Shown here: in pieces, positions 20,670 to 28,694 of the stretch
Position numbering within the stretch: position 1 is the first letter of the stretch
Layout of the letters: the number at the start of each line of letters is the position of its first letter
Source of the DNA: Terriglobales bacterium
GTDB lineage: Bacteria > Acidobacteriota > Terriglobia > Terriglobales > Acidobacteriaceae
Direction of reading: 5' to 3'
NCBI GenBank assembly: GCA_035567895.1
Contig: DATMPC010000091.1
Location: 62,001 to 126,000 of the forward strand
Length of the DNA stretch: 64,000 nucleotides
Position numbers and translations under genes: made by a program
The notes under the pieces: model-generated
The model's database searches: none
Seen by the model: the letters and a program-made list of their open reading frames with translations, nothing else
Told to the model about the DNA's origin: nothing

Positions 20670-20899
20670 TTGTCAATGATTTCGAGCGTTTTAACACGAA
20701 TCATCCAGATCTCTGTCCCTCGCTGCGCTGGAAGAGGATTTACCTGAATGTGGAACCCGATCCAACCGTGCCACCCGCGAACGATGGGAATTTTTGGTGC
20801 GTGCACACGCAGACGTGCATTGGGCCGGATGGACAGGTGGCGGAACCGGGCAATTGTCGCGGACATCGTCCGTGTCATGGCACGGGCAAGTGTGGGTAG
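20666..20899 (+). CDS. Small six-cysteine protein at the end of the hydroxylase operon
   Basis: A 77-residue protein starting at ATG 20666, overlapping the FAD-subunit stop and preceded by AAAGGAGG, so it is surely translated with the operon. It has six Cys (17, 45, 51, 64, 70, 76) and several His, with the last five in 32 residues (CVHTQTC, CRGHRPCHGTGKC). No signal peptide or membrane helix. I do not recognise a family. The Cys spacing suits metal or Fe-S binding. Given the missing cluster loop of the FAD subunit next door, it could be an electron-transfer add-on, a maturation factor, or an unrelated metal-binding protein; this is inference. Confidence 0.75.
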   Translation: MIVNDFERFNTNHPDLCPSLRWKRIYLNVEPDPTVPPANDGNFWCVHTQTCIGPDGQVAEPGNCRGHRPCHGTGKCG

Positions 20900-20941
20900 T
20901 TCTTTATTCAGGAGATTTGTTGCGGCAGGCACACTTAACAA

Positions 20942-21110
20942 GTGTCATCCTGAGCCCCTCTTTTGGGCGAAGGATCTCCCGCGATGCGTCAGGTGTAATT
21001 TGCACCGTCCTGGCACTTTCACGAAAATAGTCGTGTAAGAGCCGGAATACGGCAAAGAATCTTAGACATTCCGGAAGATCCTTCGCCAACAGAAGGCTCA
21101 GGATGACAGT
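20942..21110. repeat. Dispersed palindromic repeat, TGTCATCCTGAG family, copy 2
   Basis: Starts TGTCATCCTGAGCCCCTC and ends GGCTCAGGATGACAGT. Inner matches include GGGCGAAGGATCTCCCG against GGAAGATCCTTCGCC. It fills most of the gap after the hydroxylase operon. Confidence 0.85.
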
Positions 21111-21185
21111 TTTAGAGGGTTCGTGCGATGGCGGAAGCACCGAAAAATCTCGTCACGCATCAAAAACAAAGTGTAGGAGTACGCA

Positions 21186-21860
21186 ATGCGTAATTTGATC
21201 AGACTTCTCATCACAATCACGGCATTAGGCGCCTTTGCCTTCGCAAGTCAAGCACAGAAGATTACCGGCGACTACCTCGAAAGCCGCAGCGCGGACGTGT
21301 ATGTGGCGCAATGCTTCGCCAATGGTGAAGTTGGACTCGTCGGCGATCAGGCGCTGCTCGCCTGGCATGTTCGCAATGGAAGCTGGGACGGACAGAAGCT
21401 CGATGGGCTCACTGTGATAGCTGCCGTCAAGGCCAATGCAACGCTCGGCGATCCGTATGCGAATCCGTATCCGGCTAAGTCCGTCATGCTGGTTGATGAG
21501 CAGGCAACCCCGGCTCAGCGAGATGCGCTGGTTGCGTTCGCTCAGCATATGAGCGGAAAGCTCACCTCGACGGTGCTCCGCGTAATCCCAACGACAATTG
21601 AGATGAATGTACTGCGCGACCATTCTCACCACGGTGAGGCAACGCTTCGCGCCGGAACCTTCGCTGAAATCCAGACTCGTGCGCTGAATGAAGGCGATCA
21701 CACATGCGGCGCTGAGACTACTTATTACCCGCCGTTGACGAAGCTAGAGCATTCGATGGCTGCCGTTGCGATGACGGATGAATATCAAGGTCCCGGATTG
21801 GGCGTGGATTGGGATCGTCACGGCAAGCGCAGCGCTTTCGTTGGCAGTTTCGCTGAATGA
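21186..21860 (+). CDS. Exported DUF1326-like protein
   Basis: A 224-residue protein with signal peptide (MRNLIRLLITITALGAFAFASQAQ). The mature start GDYLESRSADVYVAQCFANGE matches the beginning of DUF1326 proteins, whose function is unknown. One Cys in that motif and one late in the protein (DHTCGAET) could pair or bind metal, and HSHHG in the middle is another possible metal site. Start at ATG 21186 after AGGAGTACGCA. It lies downstream of a repeat and so is probably its own transcript. Confidence 0.75.
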   Translation: MRNLIRLLITITALGAFAFASQAQKITGDYLESRSADVYVAQCFANGEVGLVGDQALLAWHVRNGSWDGQKLDGLTVIAAVKANATLGDPYANPYPAKSVMLVDEQATPAQRDALVAFAQHMSGKLTSTVLRVIPTTIEMNVLRDHSHHGEATLRAGTFAEIQTRALNEGDHTCGAETTYYPPLTKLEHSMAAVAMTDEYQGPGLGVDWDRHGKRSAFVGSFAE

Positions 21861-21942
21861 GTCCTCAGAGTCCCGCCCGGCGGGATTCCGAGTTCCCTTC
21901 ATCGTCCCATTTTGACTCAGGTGTTTTTCGTGGCGGAAACCG

Positions 21943-21972
21943 TTGACACCTGCGTAGAAGCTGTCCTATAGT
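21943..21972 (+). promoter_or_regulatory. Sigma-70-type promoter of the aroF leader
   Basis: TTGACA at 21943-21948, an 18-base spacer, and TATAGT at 21967-21972 make a near-consensus promoter. Transcription should begin near 21979, only about 11 bases ahead of the leader-peptide ATG at 21990. Confidence 0.8.
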
Positions 21973-21989
21973 GCAGTTCGATAACCGTC

Positions 21990-22085
21990 ATGCAAACACT
22001 CCGATTTACCGGCTTCTTTACATACCGCTACTGGTTTTTTACGAGTAGCGGCTCCGGTGAAGCGCGTGCATGCAGACGAATTTAG
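21990..22085 (+). CDS. Aromatic-rich leader peptide of an attenuator
   Basis: A 31-residue peptide starting MQTLRFTGFFTYRYWFF. Eight of residues 6-17 are Phe, Tyr or Trp, including the run TAC CGC TAC TGG TTT TTT. It starts about 11 bases after the predicted transcript start, ends at a TAG before the attenuator hairpins, and precedes DAHP synthase, the first enzyme of aromatic amino-acid synthesis. This is the pattern of pheL/trpL-type leader peptides: scarcity of charged Phe/Tyr/Trp tRNA would stall the ribosome within segment 1. The peptide itself needs no function. Confidence 0.8.
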   Translation: MQTLRFTGFFTYRYWFFTSSGSGEARACRRI

Positions 22086-22151
22086 AGTTTTAATCGTTTA
22101 GCAATCATCAGCAGAAACACCGAAGGCCGCGACTCCAGAGTCGCGGCTTTT
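22025..22151 (+). terminator. Attenuator: pause hairpin, antiterminator and terminator
   Basis: Four segments are visible. Segment 1, CCGCTAC (22025-22031, over the Tyr/Trp codons), pairs with GTAGCGG (22045-22051). Segment 2, GAGTAGCGGC (22043-22052), can instead pair with segment 3, GCCGCGACTC (22126-22135), with one mismatch in ten. Segment 3 also pairs perfectly with segment 4, GAGTCGCGGC (22138-22147), which is followed by TTTT: an intrinsic terminator. Segments 2 and 4 are near-identical, as the classic model requires. Stalling over segment 1 frees 2 to pair with 3 and allows read-through into DAHP synthase. Confidence 0.8.
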
Positions 22152-22182
22152 GCATTCTGCGGAGATTCCAAGGAGACGGGCA

Positions 22183-23214
22183 GTGATCATCAACATGGCA
22201 GAAGGCGCAACCGAAGCCGAAATTCAGCACGTAATCGACAACGTAGTGCTCTGCGGCTACCAACCTCACGTAATTCGCGGAACCGAGCGAACAATCGTCG
22301 CAGCCGTCGGCAGCGGCGGAAACCGCACACTTCTCGAAGCACTGAAGGTAGCTCCTGGCGTGGAAGACGCTATTCCCATCGCGCATCCATTCAAGCTGGT
22401 GAGTCGGCAGGTGCGTCGAGAGCCTAGCGTAGTGGAAGTTGCCGGCGTGAAGATTGGCGGTGAAGAAATAGTTGTAATTGCCGGACCTTGCTCGGTCGAA
22501 TCGCGAGAGCAACTGCTCGACACAGCAGTCGCGGTGAAGAACGCTGGCGCTCGCATGCTGCGTGGCGGAGCGTACAAGCCGCGCACATCTCCTTATGACT
22601 TCCAAGGTTTAGGCATCGAAGCGTTGAAGATTCTCACCGAGGCGCGCGAGCTGACAGGTCTTCCTGTCGTTACCGAGGTGATGAGCACCGAAGACGTTGA
22701 TCTGATTGCCGAACATGCGGACGTGCTTCAAGTTGGTGCTCGCAACATGCAGAACTTCGCCCTGCTGCGGCGCCTCGCGAAGGTGGATCGTCCCATTCTG
22801 CTGAAGCGCGGTCCATCAGCCACGGTGAAAGAATGGCTGCTGGCAGCCGAGTATCTGCTCTCTGGTGGAAACTCTCAGGTCATTCTTTGTGAGCGTGGGA
22901 TCAAGACGTTCGAAACCGAGTTGCGCAACACGATTGACCTAGCTGCGATTGCTCTGGCAAAGGAACTCTCGCATTTGCCGGTGATCGCCGATCCTTCCCA
23001 CGGAACCGGCCGCAGAAGTCTGATCAGTGCAGTCTCGAGAGCGGCAATTGCAGTCGGCGCAGATGGGTTGATTGTTGAGGTACACCCTTGTCCTGAGCGT
23101 GCCTTGTCTGATGGTCCTCAATCTCTCGACTTGCAAGGCTTTGCTGCGATGATTCGGGGATTGTCGGAGCCACTACGGCGCGTAGCTCCGTTGGAAATGC
23201 CAGCTTCTGCTTAG
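22183..23214 (+). CDS. aroF: 3-deoxy-7-phosphoheptulonate (DAHP) synthase
   Basis: Joins phosphoenolpyruvate and erythrose 4-phosphate, the committed step to chorismate and Phe/Tyr/Trp. This 343-residue protein is the type I-beta form: an N-terminal ferredoxin-like regulatory domain (residues 1-70, [20 protein letters not shown]) is fused to the TIM-barrel catalytic domain. Catalytic motifs are [40 protein letters not shown] and DPSHGTGRR. Relatives with this N-domain are inhibited by Tyr or Phe, so enzyme-level control is likely in addition to the attenuator. The start is taken at GTG 22183, seven bases after AAGGAGA; ATG 22195 is an alternative. It ends nine bases from the convergent lysR gene. 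Confidence 0.95.
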   Translation: MIINMAEGATEAEIQHVIDNVVLCGYQPHVIRGTERTIVAAVGSGGNRTLLEALKVAPGVEDAIPIAHPFKLVSRQVRREPSVVEVAGVKIGGEEIVVIAGPCSVESREQLLDTAVAVKNAGARMLRGGAYKPRTSPYDFQGLGIEALKILTEARELTGLPVVTEVMSTEDVDLIAEHADVLQVGARNMQNFALLRRLAKVDRPILLKRGPSATVKEWLLAAEYLLSGGNSQVILCERGIKTFETELRNTIDLAAIALAKELSHLPVIADPSHGTGRRSLISAVSRAAIAVGADGLIVEVHPCPERALSDGPQSLDLQGFAAMIRGLSEPLRRVAPLEMPASA

Positions 23215-23223
23215 AGACAGGAC

Positions 23224-24129
23224 TCAGTTGGTTCGCAGCGATTGATGCGCAACTTCGACAAAGGCCGTAGCCGCTCGTGGCAGAGTGCGGTCCTTGCGGT
23301 ACACCAACCCAAGCTCCCGCTTGAGCTTGAGGTCCTTGATTGGGATCAAGCGAAGGCGTCCGGCAATCACGTCGTCCTGGGCAAAACTGGTGCTGATCAC
23401 CGAAGCCCCAAAACCCGTGGCAACGAACTGCTTGATAAGGGTAATGCTGCCCAATTCCATCGAGATGCGCAGGCTGTCGCGGAAGGGATTGAAGATGCGT
23501 TCCAGGACCTGCCGCGTCGATCCTGTCTTAGGAAAGATAAGCGGCACCTCAGCAACTTCTGCCAGCGTGACGACTTTCTTGCTTGCGAGCGGATGGCTGG
23601 CTTGAATGACCAGCTGCAATTCGTCGCTGAACATACGCACGACGCGTAGCGCCGTGCTCTTCACGGGCAGCGTGACGATTCCCACGTCGACCGCCCCCGC
23701 TTCGATCTTCTCGATGATCTTGCGACTGAAATTCCGGTACACGCTGATCCGCACCGATGGATACTTGCCATGGAAACGTTCAAACACTTTGGGCAGGACG
23801 TAGAGGAACGTCGCCTCGTTGGCGCCAATCGAGAGTACGCCACGCGTTTCCTGTGACGCGTGTGACAACGCATTCCTCGACTCATCGTGGAGGCGCAGCA
23901 GACTCTGGGCATACTGCAGGAGGATTTCACCAGCAGGCGTCAGGCGCACAGTCTTTCCTGAACGATCAAACAACCGTTGCTGATAGTCATCTTCAAGTTG
24001 ACGAATCTGCGCGCTGACCGCCGGCTGCGAGCGAAACACCTTCGCCGCAGCGCGCGAAAAGTTGCCCTCTTTCGCCACTTCGACGAATGTCTTGAGGTGA
24101 TCTAAATCCAATCCTGGTAATCCATTCAC
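23224..24129 (-). CDS. LysR-family transcriptional regulator
   Basis: A 301-residue protein with the N-terminal winged HTH of LysR regulators (LDHLKTFVEVAKEGNFSRAA, then SQPAVSAQIRQLE) and a periplasmic-binding-protein-like effector domain (residues about 90-300). The mid-part LSIGANEATFLYVLPKVFERF resembles CysB/CbbR-type members. The effector is unknown. It is divergent from a small exported-protein gene, and the 128-bp gap between them holds a perfect 8-bp-arm palindrome that is a probable binding site. Confidence 0.93.
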   Translation of the reverse strand: MNGLPGLDLDHLKTFVEVAKEGNFSRAAAKVFRSQPAVSAQIRQLEDDYQQRLFDRSGKTVRLTPAGEILLQYAQSLLRLHDESRNALSHASQETRGVLSIGANEATFLYVLPKVFERFHGKYPSVRISVYRNFSRKIIEKIEAGAVDVGIVTLPVKSTALRVVRMFSDELQLVIQASHPLASKKVVTLAEVAEVPLIFPKTGSTRQVLERIFNPFRDSLRISMELGSITLIKQFVATGFGASVISTSFAQDDVIAGRLRLIPIKDLKLKRELGLVYRKDRTLPRAATAFVEVAHQSLRTN

Positions 24130-24189
24130 GGCTTCACTTTATGCTCTTCTCGATTACACAGTGCAACATCCTGTTTCTCCCAATAAGAA

Positions 24190-24212
24190 AAATCAATTCT
24201 CATGATTGATTT
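24190..24212. promoter_or_regulatory. Palindromic operator candidate between lysR-type gene and its neighbour
   Basis: AAATCAAT-TCTCATG-ATTGATTT: two perfect 8-bp arms around a 7-base centre, including the T-N11-A pattern typical of LysR sites. It lies between the divergent regulator (start 24129) and the small exported protein (start 24258), so autoregulation and control of the neighbour are plausible. Confidence 0.6.
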
Positions 24213-24257
24213 CTCTGATATTGCTAGAACATGTGGATGTGGAGGAAAGAAGCAATC

Positions 24258-24578
24258 ATGCGAAAGCTCGTCACAATTATCGCCATTTTATTCTGCGCAA
24301 TCGCTACGCTGCCTGCACAGGATGTTCAAAGCACCTCAAGGGTCGCGTCATCAGATGCCCGAGAGGCTCAACACGCCAATACAGATCCAAACAATGTCAC
24401 AGCTGATCTCTCAAAAATGCAGGTCTTGCTTGGCCAGATGCAGAGGAATGTGGCGTTCGTCTCTGCCGGCGACACGCCGCTAAAGCATCAGTTCCAACTG
24501 GAGATCGAAATGTGGCAGCTCCTGCTCCGCGACATGGAAAAGAAACTCAGCACACAGGAGAATGTCCCAGCGAAATGA
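24258..24578 (+). CDS. Small exported helical protein of unknown function
   Basis: A 106-residue product. ATG 24258 follows GGAGGAAAG and opens straight into a signal peptide (MRKLVTIIAILFCAIATLPAQ). The mature part is a Ser/Asp/Asn-rich segment followed by amphipathic helices (TADLSKMQVLLGQMQRN and EIEMWQLLLRDMEKKL). I recognise no family. It is divergent from a LysR regulator across a palindrome and may be its target. Its stop codon abuts the stop of the convergent gene on the other strand. Confidence 0.65.
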   Translation: MRKLVTIIAILFCAIATLPAQDVQSTSRVASSDAREAQHANTDPNNVTADLSKMQVLLGQMQRNVAFVSAGDTPLKHQFQLEIEMWQLLLRDMEKKLSTQENVPAK

Positions 24579-25274
24579 TCAGAATTCGAAGGTGACGAAG
24601 CGCGCGCGCTCGTCTCCCACATTCTTGAACTGGTGTCGCCCTGCGCTGATCCATACCGCATCTCCGGACTTCACGTGCAGCACCGGCTTCTCACGAAGAT
24701 CAGAATCCTGACTCGCCAAATCAGTCAGACTGACATCCGTAACCGCAACCAGAAGCATATCGTCACGCAAGGCGGCAGCTCGAAAAGACTCGCCAACACC
24801 CAGTAACGTTCCTGCAAGTGTCACTTCGCCGAGGCTCACGGCCCACAAAGGTTCCAAGTGAGTCGCACCCTTGCATCCGCAGACAGTTCTTGCAGTGCTT
24901 CCGGAACATTCACATCCACTCGAGACAAGTCCTCGTGGCTTCAGCGCAACCATGACCCCACGAAAATCTGTCGCACCTGTATTGGTTACAAGGCTGGTCT
25001 CGAAGCTTGAGAAGAAACGCGTGTCGCCAGCTTGCATCCGAAGATCCACCTTCCACTGTTGGCGAGCGAAGGCAACTGTGGAATCCGTAAGTGAGAGCCA
25101 GAATGTGTCATGGGCGGATTGAAATGTGGAGGCGGAAGCACGCGCAGGTAAATTCAGCTCGTAAACCGCAACTACGTCGTTTTCGAACCTGGTACGGTAC
25201 TGTCCCGATTCCGGTGACTGACCCAAGGCGAGAGTTGACGCCAGCGCAAAGACCACCGCAGACCACCGGATCAC
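24579..25274 (-). CDS. Exported cupin-like protein of unknown function
   Basis: A 231-residue protein with a signal peptide (MIRWSAVVFALASTLALGQ). The sequence alternates short beta strands typical of cupins (YRTRFENDVVAVYELNLP, then VLHVKSGDAVWISAGRHQFK and VTFEF at the end). In the middle is a Cys-rich insert (SSGCECSG...TVCGCKG) with four Cys in two CxC pairs, suggesting a metal or disulfide site. It overlaps cutC by four bases (ATGA), so the two are co-translated. A link with metal handling is tempting because of cutC but not shown. Confidence 0.65.
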   Translation of the reverse strand: MIRWSAVVFALASTLALGQSPESGQYRTRFENDVVAVYELNLPARASASTFQSAHDTFWLSLTDSTVAFARQQWKVDLRMQAGDTRFFSSFETSLVTNTGATDFRGVMVALKPRGLVSSGCECSGSTARTVCGCKGATHLEPLWAVSLGEVTLAGTLLGVGESFRAAALRDDMLLVAVTDVSLTDLASQDSDLREKPVLHVKSGDAVWISAGRHQFKNVGDERARFVTFEF

Positions 25275-26026
25275 AATTGCCCCACTGCGTTTACGAGTTT
25301 ACGCACATCGTCTTCTTTCACGACGATTCGTTCATGTTCACCTGGAATCCTGTGCCCAATCGATACTTTCTCATTGTGAAACCGCATAGGACCAGGAATC
25401 GTGCTCCGCAAACCCGCGTGAACCTCTCTTACCCCAGTTTCCTGCAATATCCGCCGAACATTTGCGGGCCTGATCCCTCCAGCGGCGATGATCTTGATTC
25501 GATTTCCGGCGATACGAACAAGACTCGCAATACGCTTCGAGCCTTCAATCGCACTCGCTTCTCCGCCCGACGTGAGCACCCGGTCCACGCCGCTAGAGAT
25601 CAGGTCTTCGAGAGCGTTCTCGAGGTTGCTGCAAACATCAAAGGCGCGATGAAAAGTAACCGACAGAGGGCGAGACGCCTCTACCATCTGACGAGTCCGC
25701 TCGACGTCGACCGTTCCATCAACATTGACGAATCCGAACACCACTCCGTTAGCGCCTGAGCGCTTAGCCATATTGATGTCGCGACGCATGACCTCTGATT
25801 CAAGTTCTGAATAGTGAAAATCGCCTCCACGAGGCCGAATCATGACATGCAAATCCTTAACGAGCTTCTCTCGTAGGATTGTGATCAAGCCCTCACTGGG
25901 AGTCACGCCACCTTCAATGGGATTGCTGAACAACTCCACACGATCGGCTCCGCCAACCTGAGCGGCGATTGCCGATTCGACACTGTGCACCGCAATTTCG
26001 ACAATGGTTCGGGTCGTCACAAACAT
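25271..26026 (-). CDS. cutC: CutC family protein
   Basis: A 251-residue TIM-barrel protein of the CutC family, first linked to copper tolerance although the chemical function is still unsettled. Family hallmarks are VEIAVHSVESAIAAQVGGAD at the N-terminus, RVELFSNPIEGGVTPS, MIRPRGGDFHYSELE, FHRAFD (around residue 130), LTSGGEASA and AAGGIRPANV. It is predicted cytoplasmic, as there is no signal peptide. First gene of a two-gene unit with the cupin-like exported protein. Confidence 0.9.
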   Translation of the reverse strand: MFVTTRTIVEIAVHSVESAIAAQVGGADRVELFSNPIEGGVTPSEGLITILREKLVKDLHVMIRPRGGDFHYSELESEVMRRDINMAKRSGANGVVFGFVNVDGTVDVERTRQMVEASRPLSVTFHRAFDVCSNLENALEDLISSGVDRVLTSGGEASAIEGSKRIASLVRIAGNRIKIIAAGGIRPANVRRILQETGVREVHAGLRSTIPGPMRFHNEKVSIGHRIPGEHERIVVKEDDVRKLVNAVGQL

Positions 26027-26296
26027 TTGCGGTTCAGATTTGGGATAGTAACTTCGTGTAACTTTCGTAACGCGGCGATGTTACCGGCTATTCCTAATTT
26101 GCCACCAAAAAGTTAGTAACTTCGCGTAAATCCGCTCGCCGTGTTCCGAATTCGCCTGTAAACTCATTTTGGAATTGGCCATACAACTCAAGAATGATTG
26201 TCCAGAGTAGCAGGCAGCTGCTATTTTTCTGGGATGGACTTTTTGAGTTTTATTGGTACAATTTCCCCTTCCCGAATCGGGAGTTAGGAGACGCTG

Positions 26297-26503
26297 TTGG
26301 ACACAGAACAGATTCTTGAAGCACTGAGGGCCGAACGTCAGCGTATCGACAAGGCCATCGCTGCACTCGGAGGGAGTTCTCGAACGGGACGAAGCGCCCA
26401 GGGACGCCGAGGGCCGCGGCACATGAGTGCAGAAGCACGTAAACGCATTTCAGAAGCACAGAAGCGGCGCTGGGCAGCACAGCGCAAGAAATCAAAATCT
26501 TAA
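26297..26503 (+). CDS. Small basic protein with NUMOD3/HTH-like motif
   Basis: A 68-residue protein, TTG start at 26297 behind TTAGGAG. The first half is a helix (EQILEALRAERQRIDKAIAA). The second is very basic with the motif MSAEARKRISEAQKRRW, which resembles the NUMOD3 DNA-binding motif found beside homing nucleases and also seen alone in small acidobacterial proteins. It probably binds nucleic acid. The next gene, 24 bases on, is another tiny DNA-binding type, so the two may form a regulatory pair. A TACAAT box at 26257-26262 may be the -10 of their promoter. Confidence 0.65.
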   Translation: MDTEQILEALRAERQRIDKAIAALGGSSRTGRSAQGRRGPRHMSAEARKRISEAQKRRWAAQRKKSKS

Positions 26504-26527
26504 GAAAACATCAGGAAAAATTACACT

Positions 26528-26725
26528 ATGGCCAAATCATCGAAAAAGAAAGCTTCAGCTTCGCGCAAAGGCGGAGCTGGAAAGATTGTTCCTCTCGCCA
26601 CTCTAGAGAAACAAGCCATTCAGAACGCCTTGAAAGTCGTCAACGACGATAAGCTCAAAGCCGCCCGCCTGCTTGGCATCGGCAAGACAACTCTGTATCG
26701 CAAGCTGAAAGAGTACGGCTGGTAA
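26528..26725 (+). CDS. Stand-alone Fis-type helix-turn-helix protein
   Basis: A 65-residue protein: a basic Lys/Ser/Ala tail (about 20 residues) followed by a Fis-type HTH_8 domain (LEKQAIQNALKVVNDDKLKA, then ARLLGIGKTTLYRKLKEYGW). The same domain ends NtrC-type activators; here it is alone, without AAA or receiver domains. It is therefore a candidate nucleoid or local regulator. It shares direction and close spacing with the small basic protein just upstream and ends ten bases before a convergent permease remnant. Confidence 0.75.
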   Translation: MAKSSKKKASASRKGGAGKIVPLATLEKQAIQNALKVVNDDKLKAARLLGIGKTTLYRKLKEYGW

Positions 26726-26735
26726 TAGTAGATAC

Positions 26736-27089
26736 CTATTCGTGCCGCAGCGCAGTCATCGGATCCAATTTCGTAGATTTTCGCCCCGGCACGTAGCATG
26801 CGAACAAGGCCAGGACACCAAGCAGGAGCGGGGCTCCGACGATTATCAACGGATCGGAGCTGCTCCTGCTGTTCACGTTTCCCACTGTGGATGAAACCGC
26901 CGCAAGGCCTCGTTCTGCCAAAATTGCCAGTGTTGTCCCTATAAGGATGCCAGTCAGCAGCAGCGCTGAAGCCTCCTTGAGGACAAGTGTAAGGACGTCC
27001 TGGCTGCGGGCGCCGAGGGCCGCGCAGCGCGATATCTCGCGGTAGCGCTGACTTACAGAATAAGCTGCCAATCCCGCCAGTCTTACCAC
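26736..27089 (-). pseudogene. C-terminal remnant of a MacB/FtsX-type permease
   Basis: Only about 117 residues remain of a protein that is usually near 800 residues in Acidobacteria. The fragment matches the last FtsX permease module: LAAYSVSQRYREISRCAALG (usual: xYSVxQRTREIGxRxALGA), then two membrane helices, the typical PLLLGVLALFACYVPGRKST and the family-type end DPMTALRHE. Upstream there is no continuing frame, so the N-terminal part has been deleted. Probably a decayed ADOP-family ABC permease. Confidence 0.75.
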
Positions 27090-27236
27090 GGCGCGAATTA
27101 CCCATTAATGTAATTAGCCCGTTGGTCCATGCCGCGATTAGAGTGGGGGCTTAACTGATCAAGATGCTCTTGCATCGTGGGGGCATTAGGCTGCAACAAG
27201 AGCAAGATAGCTCGACAAAGTTAGATTTCTCTTCTC

Positions 27237-28166
27237 TTATTGCGGTGGAGGAGCAGTCGATGAAGGAGCAGGTTGCCCATCGATGGTTTTAGGTTCCATG
27301 AGCTCGACACGAGTGCCGTCGGGGTCGAACAGGTTAGCCTGTCGCTTACGATTCTTGCCAACCTGCGTCTTGATCTCGCGTCCATACAGCTTGCGTGCCG
27401 GTCTCTTTTCCAGATCCTGCACGGCTTTTTCTATATCGGGAACTTCGAGTGACAAGTGATTCTTCACACCGCGCTCCTGAGCAGACGGCGTGCCCGTATA
27501 CAGCATGAATTCCACGTAGTCGTCGCCGTCGGGCACTCGCACGTTCACCCAGCTCAGTTGCGTGCCGTTCGAACTGCCCCGCCAGAATTCCTGGAACCCG
27601 AGCAGATCGCGATAAAACTTCATCGACGCTTCCAGGTCGCGAACTAGAAAGCCGACATGCATGATGCGGCTCGATATGCGACTGGTCGGAGCAAACTTAT
27701 CCTGATTCCTGCCGGTCAGGCTGTCCGGAAGATATTGAACGATCTCGACCGTGTGTCCGTCTGGATCCTGAATCGTGAAGTTGTAATTTCCGGTCTTCCC
27801 TTTCGCTACTGTTGCTGGAACTTTGATCCCGTGTTCAGCTAGGTAGTCGCGCATTTGCTCAGCATTGTCGGTGTAGACCGCGACGTGATTGAGTTGGCCG
27901 TCTTCCTTCGGAGGATCGGTAAACAGCTCGACATACTGTTTGTCATTAATTTTGACAAACGCAATTCGGATTGATCCGTCGTCCCGCTTGAGAGTGAATG
28001 GCTCCTGATATCCCAGGAAATCTTCGTAGAAAGTACGCGCCTTCGCGAGGTCGCTCGTGAAGAGAGCGATGTGAGCAACCCCGAGAATTCGCGGGCGTTG
28101 CGTCGCCGTTTGGGCAGGAAGCGTCGTGACGAGCAAGAGAATGAGAACGAATCGGATGGGGTTCAT
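27237..28166 (-). CDS. Exported two-domain VOC (glyoxalase-type) protein
   Basis: A 309-residue protein with signal peptide (MNPIRFVLILLLVTTLPAQ) and two vicinal-oxygen-chelate domains. Domain 1 spans about residues 28-150 (LGVAHIALFTSDLAKARTFY ... DPDGHTVEIVQYL). Domain 2 spans about residues 165-290 (IMHVGFLVRDLEASMKFYRD ... DPDGTRVELMEP). His and Glu at the usual metal-ligand positions are kept in domain 1 (AHIAL, VEIVQ) and domain 2 (MHVGF, VELME). VOC enzymes include glyoxalases, ring-cleaving dioxygenases and isomerases; the reaction here cannot be named. Export is unusual for the family but frequent in Acidobacteria. Confidence 0.85.
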   Translation of the reverse strand: MNPIRFVLILLLVTTLPAQTATQRPRILGVAHIALFTSDLAKARTFYEDFLGYQEPFTLKRDDGSIRIAFVKINDKQYVELFTDPPKEDGQLNHVAVYTDNAEQMRDYLAEHGIKVPATVAKGKTGNYNFTIQDPDGHTVEIVQYLPDSLTGRNQDKFAPTSRISSRIMHVGFLVRDLEASMKFYRDLLGFQEFWRGSSNGTQLSWVNVRVPDGDDYVEFMLYTGTPSAQERGVKNHLSLEVPDIEKAVQDLEKRPARKLYGREIKTQVGKNRKRQANLFDPDGTRVELMEPKTIDGQPAPSSTAPPPQ

Positions 28167-28274
28167 ACAATGAAAACCGTCTTAGAATGTCCCCCGCCGA
28201 AGCCACACTGCTGTTCGGCAGCGCATTCAGATTCGACAATATATCGTGTAATGCGAACTCTCACTGGAGGCTTA

Positions 28275-28694
28275 ATGATGAACCGTCGCGAACTGTGCTC
28301 GCTGTTACCTCTTCTGGCTGTAACCAAATCCTGGGCTGCAGACGACCAGACGCTCTCTTCCCGCACATGGCCGTTTGACGAATTGCAGGCCAAGACCAGC
28401 GGAGGACACACTACACGCCCCGTCACCAACGGCAAGATTTCAACGGGGGAGCACGTGGAGGCGCATGAAACCACGCTCGACCCCGGCGAGATGCCCCACG
28501 CGCCACACCGCCATGCCCACAGCGAGTTCTGGCTCATTCGCGAGGGTACGGTCGAATTGACCATCAATGGACAAACACATCGGCTAGGACCGGGTGGAGT
28601 AGGACTGGCAACAGGCAATGATCTGCACGGCATAAAGAACGTCGGAACTACTCCGGCAAACTATTTCGTAGTGGCCGTCGGGAACATGGGTTGA
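28275..28694 (+). CDS. Exported single-domain cupin
   Basis: A 139-residue protein with a signal sequence beginning MMNRRELCSLLPLLAV; the RR could be a weak Tat motif. ATG 28275 lies close behind GGAGG; ATG 28278 is equally possible. The frame is open upstream but lacks a ribosome site. The cupin core shows motif 1 with metal-binding His (PHAPHRHAHSEFWLIREG) and motif 2 (GPGGVGLATGNDLHGIKN). Substrate unknown. It is divergent from the exported VOC protein, sharing a 108-bp promoter region. Confidence 0.8.
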   Translation: MMNRRELCSLLPLLAVTKSWAADDQTLSSRTWPFDELQAKTSGGHTTRPVTNGKISTGEHVEAHETTLDPGEMPHAPHRHAHSEFWLIREGTVELTINGQTHRLGPGGVGLATGNDLHGIKNVGTTPANYFVVAVGNMG

